From Voacanga thouarsii (Eukaryota > Streptophyta > Magnoliopsida > Gentianales > Apocynaceae), in the NCBI GenBank assembly GCA_026120185.1, contig JANUWF010003377.1, positions 941,001 to 1,005,000 of the forward strand: DNA of 64,000 nt. The letters are read 5' to 3'. The translations under genes and the position numbers were made by a program. The stretch's first letter is position 1. Each line of letters opens with the position of its first letter. Below, piece by piece: positions 46,527 to 58,851 of the stretch. The notes under the pieces were generated by a model. It was not told the DNA's origin. It did no database searches and worked only from the letters and a program-made list of their open reading frames with translations.

Positions 46527-47093
46527 TAAGGATGGCAATGGGGCCGGGGACTAGAAATCCCTACCCCGTCCCCGCATATGCTCCTGTATCCCCATCCCCA
46601 ACCCGTCCCCGCTATGGAGAAAGGCGGGGATCCCCGCCCCCGGCCCGCCGGGGACAAAACAATCCCCGGTCCCAACCCGAGAAAGCAGGGAAGTAGGGGC
46701 CCGTTTGGGCCCAAAAATAATTATAAAGATTTTTTTTTAAAAAAAAAAAAAATTTGCCTCCAATATATTTTTATTGAAAATTTTTTAATCATATAGAAAA
46801 CTTTTGTAGTGATTTCCAAAAATTCACATATTTATCATATCACTATATTACTAAGAGTAAAATTAATAATTTTTAATTTATAATTTTTTTCTTTTTTATT
46901 TTTCCTCTTCTTTTCTATTTTATTTTATATACATATATATATAATCTACTTATAATTTATATAATATGTATATATATATATATATATTGGTATACATGCC
47001 AATATATATATTTATATGTATATATATAATTTATATAATATATATACATATACAACACATATATAATTTATCTGTGTGTGTGTGTATGTATGT

Positions 47094-47136
<43 letters not shown>

Positions 47137-47296
47137 GTAAAACGGGCCGGGTCGAGGTTGGGGATCATGCAATCCCTGTCCCCGGTTGGCGGGCTGAGGA
47201 ATGAAGCCCGTCCCCAGCCCATCCCCGCTTAAATCGGGGAATCCCCGGCCCAACCGGGCCGGGCCCCTGGTTTAAGCGGGGAAATTGCCATCCCTA
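46527..47296. mobile_element. hAT-type non-autonomous element with 8-bp target duplication
   Basis: Starts TAAGGATGGCAATGGGG and ends ATTGCCATCCCTA, giving ~13-bp inverted ends. GGTGTGAC flanks it exactly on both sides (46519-46526 and 47297-47304). 770 bp, GC-rich ends (CGGGGATCCCCG-type palindromes) and an AT-repeat core; no coding capacity. It interrupts one of the Pack-MULE right arms. Confidence 0.92.
47095..47132. repeat. (AT)n microsatellite inside the hAT-type element
   Basis: About 18 AT units; further shorter AT/GT tracts lie at 46925-47090. Confidence 0.9.
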
Positions 47297-50200
47297 GGTG
47301 TGACTAACGGAAGGACCAAATAAGTTGTAAAAAAATATTTAAGGGATCCAAAAAGATGAAAAAAAAAGATTAGAGATTATAAACGACTGAAAATAATTGT
47401 TAAGGGACCAAATTGGAGATTTTACCTTTTAATCCTTTTAGGTAGTATAGAAATATAGTGAAATTTCAAATTTGCCCCTACAAAAAATGGTAAGTTAATG
47501 GTGTAACTGACGGAAGGATCAAATGGGTTGTAAAAAAATATTTAGAGGATCTAAAAAGATGAAAAAAAAGATTAGGGGCCATAACCAAATGAAAATAATT
47601 GTTAAGGACCAAATTGGAGATTTTTCCATTAAAAAAATTCAAAATTCTTAATAATCCTGGGTTTCCATTTGATCAAGTGAAATATTTGTATTTCATTTTA
47701 TGAAAATTCCACGATTAAAAAGAAGTCTAGAAAACCAAAGTTCAGTTGACTAGTAAAATGTTTCCACATTTCTCAATCCAAATATAACATTTTCTAAACC
47801 CTCAGATTGATTTGGTAGAAAAAGAATCCTTCGCGAGTCCAACCATAAAATCATTATTAAATATAGTTTTTCCAAATTTAGGAAACTTGCGTAGCGCGTA
47901 AAACATGGTTTTCCATGTATAAAAGCTTTGTAATACATAAATCTTCAAGAAAAATGATTTATGTTAAAATTTGATAATCGATGCCCACAAATCTTAAGTA
48001 AAAACATTTTCTTGAATATATAAAAAAAAAACACAAATCTATGTCAAGAAAACATTTATTCGTATCAAAAAAACATTTTGTAATTCCAAGAGATTTGAAA
48101 GCCGAGGAATGTTAGTTACTAATGATTTGCTTTAAATATGTTAGGATAACACTTTTCTATATTCGGAAAGCATTTCAATATACTAGAAATATTTCATCAC
48201 CCAAAAGGAATTAACAATCCAAGTATTTCACAAACTCAGGAATTTCACAATCATAGGATTTTAGAAAACACCTAGCCGAAGCAGGATTTAAAAACCAAAG
48301 GACTCACCGTGAGTACCGTTAACACGTAACGTGACCTATTCAACGCTCACCAAATCCTTATAGGAAATCATGCCTACACCAAGGATCAAATCACATGTTT
48401 CTTAGTAAGCATAGAAGCACAAATGCTATCTTATAAACCAAATATATATAACGACATAAATACTGCATTTTTGCTACATAACACCTTTCTATATTTTTGA
48501 CATATCTTTCAATCCACAATTTCAAATGATATCAAACAAGTTTTAAAATAACCTCAAGGCATTCCTTTACAATTTTCAACTCATGGAATACCTATTCTGT
48601 TGTTCACTTTGTTCAGTTTTGAGCACAAGTTTCTAGTAGTTAAATCTCATCACTATTTTGGCATCTTCTACGATTTTCTCCATAACTTTTGATCAGTAAT
48701 TCTGACTAACCTCAAACTTGCGCCAAAACGCTCCTATGATCATTAGCTATAAGGCTATAAGCTTGTTTTGTCAAATCCAGAAACGTTACAGAAATACTAG
48801 AGCAAAACAATCCAGTATTTTCAATGTTTCATCTATTTTCTTGATAAATTCCATTATTCCTTCATTCTTTTTTCATTCTAGCACATGAATAACCCTTTAT
48901 TCATTTCATTTCTTCTTGTGTCATCCTTTAATCCAATGATTTTCAGCTTTTACCAAACCCATACTTTCATCATAAAACAACAACAAAACTGGTAGTCTTG
49001 CATACATCACAATTTTCTCAACAGTATGCTATTTTCCATGTTCAATTATTTCTTCCAATTAAATAACAATATATAACCATAAGTACTCCATTAAAACACC
49101 TTCAAACCACCTCTAATCGGCACATAGAACACAACCACAAGCTACCAATCCAATCCGCCACATATTTGTATACACAAAACAACTTTGCTCAATAATTACT
49201 TCCAAGAATATTTCGCAAGCATGCATGGTTTCATGTATAATTCATACCAAAATAATCCTCCTAACTTGCTTAACAACTTTAATGCTTTCAAATAACTCTT
49301 TACTATAAGCTGATTGGTTTGCAAGAAAGGACCAAGCTTTCCTTTCTCTACTTTCTTCTCTATTTTCTCGATTTTCTCTCTCTTCCCTCTCTCTATTTTC
49401 TTTTTCTTTTCTCTTCCTTATTTCTTCTTGTTTGTGGTTGATTTTTGGCTGGCTAAAACCCTCCCAACCGGCCATCCATGGCTATTTGTAGCCATTTTAG
49501 TTTTCCAAGTCAAACAAGCATCAAATGGTCTTAATTTACTTGGAAGCTTGTGATTGGTCCAACCTTAGATGTTCATGGATATCTTAAGAATCCTTTAGAA
49601 ATCCAAGGATGATTGTTCATGCAACCAATCAAGTGTTGCCACATGTTACTCTTGCAATCAATCATGAAGTTAGCTTTCCATATTACCAATCAATTACTTT
49701 TGTGAATAAAACTAATATAGCTATAATTTTCCTCCTTTTCCTTTTCTTCTTCTTTTCCTTCTTCTTTTCTCCTTGGCCGGATGCCTTGCTGCCTTTTTAC
49801 CACCACCTTCCTTTGCTTATGGTATAAAAATTATCCATGTGATCAAATCATAAAATGGTGACTAAGTATGCTTAATAAATCTTGCTAATTAATGCCTCCA
49901 ATAAGCTAATAACATATAATTCTACTTTCCACCTCATCCTAGATGATTCACCATGTCACAACTAATCACAAACTACCATTTGTTTTCTTTTTCCCTAAAT
50001 CCACCATTTTTCCTCAAGAAATAATCATAATTCAGTCCATTATTTATTCCACTGGGGAAAACTTTTTCTTTTACCAATGAAATCTACTCATTAAACTGAA
50101 TACAATGATGTCTCTCAGAATTCCCAAATTCTTTCACAATTTTTCTTATTTCACAATAAAAAATTTCTTCGTCGCCCCTTAAAATGTTTATCACCTCGGA

Positions 50201-50299
50201 ATATTCATCTGATTAAACTAAACATTTATTATTTTGCACATGCATACATATACAAAATAGTACCCGTTTTGCATACAAGATGGGAAGGATATTACACAT

Positions 50300-52870
50300 T
50301 TAGCAATAGGAAAATAACTGCCCTCATACTAACCTTCTTGTATATACAAGGTTCATCTTTATTTTATATGAAATCAAACTCTTTGATTGTTTCATTAAAA
50401 TAGATTTTTCAACTCCTAGAAGCTTACTTAGGTCCATAAATATACCTTTGCTACTTGTACATTTTAGTGCGAACTTTGGTTGTGAAACTCTCAAGTTGTG
50501 TCGTGTACACTTCTTCAGCCAAATTTCTTTTTAGGAAAGCTGTTTTCACTTTTATTTCTCAAATCTCATAGTCATAATTAGTGACAAGTACTAGGAGTAT
50601 TCTAATAGATTTCAGCATAGCTATTGGTGAAAAAATCTCGTTATAGTCAATACCATATTATTGACAATAATCTTTTGCAACTAATTTTGCTTTATACATT
50701 ATTACATTACTATCCATATCGGTTTTCCTCTTGAAAACCTATTTGCACCTTATGGGTTTTATCCCTTTAAATAGATCAACCAGAGTCTAAACTTGATTGT
50801 CATATACGAAATCTATTTCTGACATCATAGCTTCAACCCATTTGTCATATTCTAAACTCTTCAAAAAATTTTTATAAGTGGTAGACTCGTCTTCTTCTAT
50901 GAGCAATATGTCATTATGATCACTTATGAGAAATTCATATCTCTCATATGCCACACGTATTCTACTTGACCTACGAGGTTTTTGTATATTAGAAGGTTCG
51001 TTTATTTTATCAACAAACTCAGGATCAACTAGTTGATTATTGTTTGCTTGTGCTTCTTAAACTTTACTAAGTTCAATTTTACTCTCATTATCTCATTTAA
51101 GTATTAATTCCTTCTCGAAGAAAATAACATACCTTGAAACAAACATTTTGTTTTCAGAAGGGAGATATAAGTTATATCCAGGTGATTCTTTTGGCTATCT
51201 AACAAACAAAAACCTTGTCAGACTTATTCTCTAATTTGTCTGACTTTGTTCTATTCACAGAAACAAGACATCCCCAAATTCTCAAGTGAGTTAGTTTTGA
51301 TTTTTTTACCATAAAATAGCTCAAATGGAGTAGTGTCAACCATTTTTTTTATGGAACTCTACTTAGAATATAAACAACAATTTCTAGTGTATATTCCCAA
51401 ATGATTTTGGAAGATCTGCAAAAGCTATCATAGATCGAACTATATCTAATAAAGTTCAATTTCTTTTTTCGGATACACCATTATATTGAAGTATATATGG
51501 TGAAGTTTATTGAGATAATATCTCATTAACTCTAAGACAACCTTGAAATTTTTAGCTTAAATATTCACCGCATTGATTGGATCTTAGAGTTTTAATACTT
51601 TTACCAAATTATTTCTCTACTTCATTCCTAAATTCTTTAAATTTGTTAAAAGCTTCATATTTGTATTTCATTAAATACAAATACCTAAATCATAAATAAT
51701 TATCAATGATGGTTTTGAAGTATTGATAACTCCTTCTTGTTTGTACTGTCATTGGCCTACATACATCAGTATATATTAGTTCCAATAATTTCTTAACTTT
51801 TTCCATTTTCTTAGAAAAAGAGGTTTTGGTCATTTTTCCTAGTAAGTAAGATTCAAAAGTTTCATATGATTCAAAATCAAATGAGCCTAAGTTACTACAT
51901 TTGTGTAACTTAGAAATTCGATTCTTGTTTACATGGTCTAAACGATAATGCCATAAGTAAGATAGATTTATGTTATCTTTTATTCGTTTCTTATTATTTA
52001 TGTTGAGAACTTGATTATATATGTCTAGAATATACAAACCATTCATCAAAATTGCAGTACCATAATGGATATAATTTAATGAAAAAGAACAACTATTATT
52101 ATTAAAAATTAAATGAAACCTAAGAAAATCCAAATGAGCAACTAAGATAATATTTTTAAGTAAAACTGGTATATAATAACAATTTTCTAATTCTAGAATC
52201 AATACGAAAGGCAAGTCTAGATGATAAGTGCTTACAATAGGTGCAAACAACCTTTGCTCCCAGAACGTAGGTTCTTTGGTGGCTGTCTCCCTCTTCTTAA
52301 TTCTACCTTTTAACTTGGTTGGATTCTTCTTTTTCTTCTTAGAAATATTTTTTCTTTTTGAAGTTGAAGAATGAAACAACATGATTGCATTACTTTCCTT
52401 TCTTATAGTACTTTCTGTTGTCTTGAGAAGGTTGATAAATGCAGGTAAGGTGGATTCAATCTTATTCATCTAGTAGTTTATCACAAATTATGAAAAAATA
52501 GCTGGCAAAAATTAAAAAAATTAAGTCTATACTTAATTCATAATCCATAGTAAACTCAAGTGATCCAAACTTCTCAATGAAGTTCAACATTTTAAATCCA
52601 TGTGTTGCTATCGAAGCACCTTCCCTTATCTTTCAATAGAATAATTGTTTAGAGATCTCATATCTCTTCGTCCGGGCTTGTTCATCAAACAATTCCCTAA
52701 GATGGAAGACAATAGAATAAGCATGCATATGCTCATGCTGTTTTGCAACTCAGAGTTCATTGACGCCAGCATAATACAAGATGTTGTATTGTTGTTCTCT
52801 TTGTGCTTATTATGGATATCATGCCCACTAGTGTGAGCATCAACTGTTGGAGTAGTAGAATAGGAGTATC
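50300..52870 (-). pseudogene. Copia gag-protease-integrase-reverse transcriptase remnant, element B
   Basis: Minus strand order: gag (52870-52450), pre-integrase block LWHYRLDHVNKNRISKLHK (within 52469-51690), integrase text, integrase tail (PRRSSRIRVAYERYEF near 50955), reverse transcriptase start (YKNFLKSLEYDKWVEAMMSE near 50880; GIDYNEIFSPIAMLKSIRIL near 50640; VKTAFLKRNLAEEVY). Similarity stops near 50300 inside reverse transcriptase. Frameshifts and stops throughout; the largest open piece is 259 codons. Same family as element A. Confidence 0.85.
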
Positions 52871-54001
52871 TAGCACGTAGAGTAACTTTTGAATTTGAGA
52901 ATAATTCTCAAATTCCTATACTATTCCAAGAAATTAGATTCGTTCATCTTGTTCATTTCTAAAATGCTACCTAAATTCAAATTTGTTGTCATGATCCAAT
53001 AGTTGCATCAAATACAACTATTAGTTCATTGGGCAATTAAAATATTTTAATCTTAAAACACTTAGTTCTTGCCCAACCTTGCCTCTAATATTCTTTATGC
53101 ATGGGTTTGCCCAACCAGGATAAAGATATTTGTTAAATCCAACCAATTATTTCGGAATTAAAATTTCATAGCTTGAGCATACCCAATATCGAGTAGGTTT
53201 GGATTTGTCCAACAACCTGATCTTGAAAAAGAACTCCCGTTCCTATTATATTAATGGAATGTATTATATTTAATATTGTTTGAGGGATTTTAATTATTTA
53301 ATTACTGGTCCCATCATTTGGCATGAATAATCATCAACACATTGACAATATTGTAATAAACTCAATTACATGACTTGGTTAAGGACTTTTCTAGATTAAC
53401 TTCCTCCAGCCAAGCAAGAAATTAATCTTGGTCAAACATATGTATTTGTGCATGTTTTGAGAAGAAAATCTTATCATCTTCTTGTTTCGTCTTGGTTGCC
53501 ATCTCCATAAACTCATAAAATAATTTCTATCATATCTAACCTATGTAATCTAATTACATAAATTCCTAATAAAAAAATCTCGAGTTATATTCGAGGGGAT
53601 TTAGATGAGAAGAGAAATTATATGAGAATTATAGAGGAAGGCAGGACACATGGGCTGTATTTATTCAAAACAAAGTAATTAAAAATGCATGACACAATAT
53701 CAATTAATCAAAAATTAATTAGTCTAAGTCCATAACCAAGCTAACATACTAAGATCATGCTTAAAACATATTAAGCAAAATAAATATACATGGGATATAA
53801 ATTTTCAAATTATTTTGGAAAAATAAAATAATTAGTCCCAAAAATAAATTTTTGGGTACTTTGTCGGTCCAAAATTATTATTGTGGAAAAAATAAATAAT
53901 TAGTCCCAAATATAATTTTTGGGAACTTTGTGGGTCCAAAATCATTATTTTGGAAATTCTTGGGTCCTTCTATAATGAAAACATTATAAGGGTTTCAAAA
54001 G

Positions 54002-54051
<50 letters not shown>

Positions 54052-54591
54052 CCAGTTGACCGAGCATGCCCAGCCAGCCCAATAGCTAGCAAGCAGGCCA
54101 CTGCCTTGAAAAAAAAACACTTTTTTTCTTCCTTTTTTTTCCCCCCATTTGCACTCGTTGAAAGGTTTAGCTTTTAGAAACAATTTCTTCAAATTTTTCC
54201 TTTTCCGTCTTTTATAGTAAAGACTTCAAAAACCCGAAAATCTTTCCATAATTCCTTCAATTTCATATTTCTACAGAAAACAATTTTTCTTTGTCCAAAA
54301 TTCACAGAATCAAGTTAATCTAATTAATTTTAATGTTTGATCATTATCAAAATCAAATTCTGTGAACAAAAAAACAACAAAACCGTGCCCTAAAGGATTT
54401 TACAAAACATTCACTATTCATCTTCCAAAATTTGTGAAACAATTTCATGGACCCAAAAATAATTTTGAAATAATTTCAAATTTTAAAATATTCATGAAAC
54501 AATTTCATAATGCCGAATTTATTATTTTTTTCGAACAATTTTAAAAATAATAATAAACTTGTAAAACTCATACAAGATGGCTTTAAAAACA
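52871..54591 (-). other. Copia element B leader, non-coding
   Basis: Between LTR and gag. It holds two ~75-bp repeats built on TAGTCCCAAA(A/T)ATAA (53820-53945), an (AT)n microsatellite at 54004-54048 and T-rich sequence. The primer site next to the LTR is not recognisable. Confidence 0.6.
54004..54048. repeat. (AT)n microsatellite
   Basis: About 22 AT units. Confidence 0.95.
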
Positions 54592-56319
54592 CGTTAGATT
54601 TCAATCATGCATAAACAATTTATGCACAGCAGATATTAAAATGAAATCCAAGCAAAGGAATCACTCATATGTTATTGAACGGGTTAGGAGAGCAAAGAAA
54701 AATTTGTTACCTGAAAAATACGGCTTTTAAAATTTTTCTTCGCTCGAATCCCTTCGAAAATTGATCAAACCAATCTGCTAAATTCCAAGAATAGGAATTT
54801 CTCTAATAGTAATACACACAAGGAATTGTACCTGAGTTAGACACCATCAAACTATGCTAGTGGTCATATATGATAGCTTTAGGGATTAATTTACGAAGGA
54901 GAAGAAAGAGAAATCTGAAAAGAATTTTTGAGATCAAGAAGAAAAGGTTGTGCATTTTTTCCTTGTTCACTGATCATAGGAAACCTTTTCCATATATCAC
55001 TCTTGAACAAATGATGGCTGCTAATGTTTCCTAAACAAAACCACTGCCTTAACATGTATAGAGCCCTTGCCCTTTATGGGTTTGGACTTCTGTAAATTGT
55101 AATTAGGTCCATGAGGATTTAATAATCGTAATTTTACCCAAAACTTTGTAATTAGCTGACAATAATTATTTCTTCTCACAAATTAACCCCATAATATTAT
55201 AATATACTATCTTGAGTATCAATTCCTCTATTGTGTGTGACTCGTTTTGTTTTCTAAACTATTGTTAGCAAAATATGAATTAATTCTAATCACTATAGAA
55301 TTAATAATCTTTAATAATTCAAATTAACTTATTAATTCTAATTATGATTAATTTATTAAAATTTCAATTAATAAATCCATATTTCGCAAATCATGAGCAG
55401 CATCTAGCAATACACCATGACTACCCAAAAGTCTAAAAAGTTAAGTGGCTTGATATAAACTTTTCAATAACAAAATATCAGTGTAATAAACTTTTATAAT
55501 CATATTATATCTCATTTAGTTTGGAGTATAGAATTATGGCCAACTTTCTCTAGAATATAATTAATTCTAGCCTAAATTTGTTAGTACGTGATCTAGAATA
55601 TATTACTCAATTTGTGTATCAATTTGGAACTATTTTTAACACATAATCGCCTTGGCCAAGGACTTCTCGACTAATGATTCCATACAAGTGGCCCTGAGAT
55701 ATATACCCCCACTATTAGGAGTAATGAATACTTTATTGACCCTTTTAACTTCTTTTATTTATCTAATATTGTATCCAATATCCATCCTATAAGTGGTCCT
55801 TGAAAAGACTCCAAAGATTAGAATCAAAATACAACGCTCAGCAAATAAAGTACATTGGAGATCTCAAGTCTAAGAATACTTACACATTTGTTATAGTGAG
55901 ATTCTATCACTGGTACTAAATAGGAATCTATATGATTATCTCATAGCTAGGTCATCCAATAGACTTGTTCAAGTAACAATCATCCATGTGTCATAATACT
56001 CACGGATATGAGAACCATTATTTGATTAAATCAAGAAGTATAACACGTACCATTTTTAGTGCATTAATGATGTCCTATCTTATTAATACTATGACTAGGG
56101 ATAAGTTAAGCACAAGTACTACATAGTGTAGTAAGAATCTCATGTCATGATTTCTATCATGATTCTTTAATACTATACATTGTATTAGGGACTTTATCTA
56201 TCAGTTTTATACGCATACACATATGAAACGAAGAAACTGAAAGATAAAGAATTTCTTTATTAATTGAAAGTGCAAAATACATAGTACAAATAGATTAGTT
56301 CTAGGGCATAACTCTAACA
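54592..56319 (-). repeat. Copia 5' LTR, family 1, copy B
   Basis: Minus strand starts TGTTAGAGTTATGCCCTAG at 56319 and follows the LTR at 17501-19211 throughout (for example GTTACTTGAACAAG, CTCATAGCTAGG in reverse). The 3' end reads AATCTAACG, a mutated CTAACA. ~1728 bp. Inserted into Gypsy gag sequence. Confidence 0.85.
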
Positions 56320-57190
56320 GCTATGGCATCTATCTTATGAACTCCTTGAACACGAGTCCTAGGCTTTGGATCTCCCTAAGAATAGTTATTCATAGAAATA
56401 TTCTCCACCAAGTCATAAATTCCTTTGGGGCCTTAGAACTTATTGTACCTCCAGCTGATGCATCAGTAAATTGTTTGGAAGTAAAATTCAACCTAATATG
56501 AAAGATTTGCATTTGCACCCTTACTCAAACCCATGATGGGGATATTTTCTCAACATTTCCTTCCACCTTTCCTAGCACTCATATAAACTTTTCGATTCCA
56601 TTTGTTGGAAGCAAAGATAGCTATCCTAAACTTAGCCGTCCTAGTTGAGAGAAAATATTTGGTTAGAATTTTTTTAGCAAGACCATTCTAAGTAGTGATG
56701 GATCCTACCAATAGATTTTAAGCATGATTTAGCTCTATCCTTAAGAGAAAAAGGAAAAAGTCCCAATTTTATTCCATCCTCTGAAATACTATCCATCTTG
56801 AAAGTATAACATATTTTGAGAAAACTCGCAAGATGGACATTTAGATCTTCATCAGGTAAACCGTCATTTTGTACTATATTCTAGATAATTTGAATTATAT
56901 TAGGTTTAATCTCAAAGTTGTTGGCCTCTACCATTGGTCTAGCAAAACTCGAATCTGTACCTAAGATTGCGATTGTAGCAAAATCAAGCATTATCCTTCT
57001 ATTTTGATTACCCTTATCTCCATTATTGTTTTGATTAACCTCCATGACTATAGATTGGATTTCCCCTGCTACAGTGTTTTGACTTAACTAGTCAACTTGT
57101 TACCTATATGCCCTTTGAATCCTTGTCAAAGTTTGTTCAATTTCTGGACCAAAATCCACTATCTCTAATTTGGTTTGTTGGGTCATAAAC
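56320..57190 (-). pseudogene. Ty3/Gypsy (Athila-like) gag fragment
   Basis: Minus strand: MEVNQNNNGDKGNQNRR near 57045, NFEIKPNIIQII, NDGLPDEDLNVHLASFLKI, then KLGLFPFSLKDRAKSCL. This is the N-terminal/capsid signature of Athila-type gag. Frames shift after about 56680, and the 3' side (KEMLRKYPHHGFE, EYFYE) is in other frames. Cut at 56320 by the LTR of Copia element B. Confidence 0.8.
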
Positions 57191-57709
57191 CAATGACTCA
57201 CCTGAAAAGAAAATAGGAACATAAGTATTTAAAATATTTTCAAAATACACAATTAGATACAATTAGTACACATAATTCACAAATTATCTATTTAATCCAA
57301 AGATTACATAATTAGCCTACCAACTAAAATGATAAGAACAAAAAACAAAAATAAAAGAAAGTGTCAACAAAATCTAAGAGAAAAAACATGTAAGTAGATA
57401 GAAATTCATAGACATGATAATAATTAATTAACAACTATCACAATTAATAATCATTCCAGCATCATGAAGGAATAAAGTAGACTCCACTTCGTTTTTCAAT
57501 TTATAGATTCACTACTTTTTAGCCAAATTAGATGACATATTCTATCTCACCAACCCATCAAAAGATGCATCAAAATCAATCTTTAAAAAATATCCTTATA
57601 TTCTAGATGATATAGAAGCATGAAATTAGTTAATAACACTATATTCTATGCGAAATCAACTAATATTTGATAATTTAGTTTCTTCACTCTTAACATTCTA
57701 CGTCTTTGA
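57191..57709. other. Gypsy leader-like AT-rich sequence, no gene
   Basis: No supported frame. It lies upstream (minus strand) of the gag fragment at 56320-57190. Confidence 0.5.
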
Positions 57710-58623
57710 CATGATCCCTTTAAGGATATACTGGAGTCCACAGTGCATGCCTTGAATGTACATCTCAATTGCAGATGATTTACTTAGACAATCTCTACAA
57801 TTGAGGTTCAAATTCCTTCATCTATTCATATAGTCCACCACTGGTTCGTCTTTCCATTGACGAGAATTGGTGAGCTCTACCATGCTAACGATTCTATAAG
57901 TACTATAGAATTTGTTGAGAAACTCTTGTTCAAGTTGCTCCCAACTGTTGATGGAACTAGGTGCCAAATCGATGTACCAGTCACATGCATTTCCTTTAAG
58001 GGATCGTACAAACTGCTTCACTGGTAGATCCCCATAAGTTCCAGCATTGTTGCATGTCTTAATGAAGTGAGCCACGTGCTGCTTGTGATTTCCTTTGCCA
58101 TCAAATTATTGAAACTTTAGTAGTTGATATCCAGTTGGCATTCTCATATCATCAATTTTTTGCGAATAAGGCATTGCATATGTGAAGGTGGGTTTGCTAC
58201 CTCCTTCATACTTGTCCTTAATCGTACCCATGATGAAGTCTTTGAGCTGTTCCATAGGAATCATACATTCGGAAGATATTTGAATATCCTGTGATTTTTT
58301 GAAAGTTTTCACTTCCTCTTGCACTTCAAATCTCTTTAGAGGAACTTAACTTGTTTCGCCAGTCTTCTCAAAGTGATTGATGAGATGCGCGATGGTAAGA
58401 TCTAAATCTTAGGAGCATTTGGCGTGTCCCTCCACCAATTTTGTGAGGTGCACGAGTTGCTCTTCCAGATTCTGTGTGCCCGTATCATAACAGGTGCCAC
58501 AGAAGAAGTAGTAGAATCTTCATTGAATGAAGCTTTGGATTTGAAGTCCCCATGGGGGGATTGAGGTGTAGAGCCAGTATTTGAACTTAGGTCAGCTTGC
58601 TTGGAGATGTTAGTATTCTCCAA
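57710..58623 (-). pseudogene. Ty3/Gypsy gag (retrotransposon gag domain)
   Basis: Minus strand: MENTNISKQADLSSNTG (58623), a frameshift, then VKTFKKSQDIQI and PMEQLKDFIMGTIKDKYEGG, then FDGKGNHKQHVAHFIKTCNN, FVRSLKGNACDWYIDLAPSS, FLNKFYSTYRIVSMVELTN and KDEPVVDYMNR, the complete core of the retrotransposon gag family. Single stops interrupt the same frame at 58106 and 57818 (family has a Trp codon there). The end near 57710 reads EMYIQGMHCGLQYIL. Only gag survives. Confidence 0.88.
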
Positions 58624-58770
58624 TGTATGTATGTATGTATGTATGTATGTATGTATGTATGTATGTATGTATGTATGTATGTATGTATGTATGTATGTAT
58701 GTATGTATGTATGTATGTATGTATGTATGTATGTATGTATGTATGTATGCGTGTGTGTGTGTGTGTGTAT

Positions 58771-58850
<80 letters not shown>

Positions 58851-58851
58851 A
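58623..58851. repeat. Compound microsatellite (ATGT)n-(GT)n-(AT)n-(GT)n
   Basis: About 31 ATGT units (58623-58749), GT units to 58768, AT units 58774-58820, GT units 58821-58851. Open frames translating it as MYVC repeats are artefacts. Confidence 0.98.

Larger units (their letters stand above)
44914..47626. mobile_element. Pack-MULE-like element carrying an NPR1-like fragment
   Basis: Left arm 44914-45095 (AATCTCCAATTTGGTCCCTT...GCCCTTACAAAAAG in reverse) is the inverted complement of a right arm present twice in tandem: 46455-46526 continued at 47305-47422 (split by a hAT insertion), and about 47430-47626. Arms are ~180 bp, the long terminal inverted repeat typical of Mutator-like elements. 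Between them lies gene-derived sequence, not transposase. AATAAAAAA on the left and ATTAAAAAA on the right may be a degenerate 9-bp target duplication, but the sequence is too simple to be sure. Confidence 0.75.
44128..50296 (-). repeat. Possible long Gypsy LTR (K) enlarged by nested insertions
   Basis: On the minus strand it would start TGTAATATCCTTCCC at 50296 and end GTATAGGGCGTGACA at 44128; both are typical termini of plant chromovirus LTRs. The interior at 48290-48400 has the usual ...GGTGAGTCCTTTGG text. Subtracting the nested Pack-MULE leaves about 3.4 kb, long for one LTR, and no matching target duplication or primer site was seen. An internal near-duplication lies at about 44210-44330 and 44400-44510. 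Confidence 0.35.

Noticed and set aside
49242..49553. Arg/Glu-rich minus-strand frame and Phe/Ser-rich plus-strand frame
   Set aside because: Both come from a purine/pyrimidine-biased tract inside LTR-like sequence.
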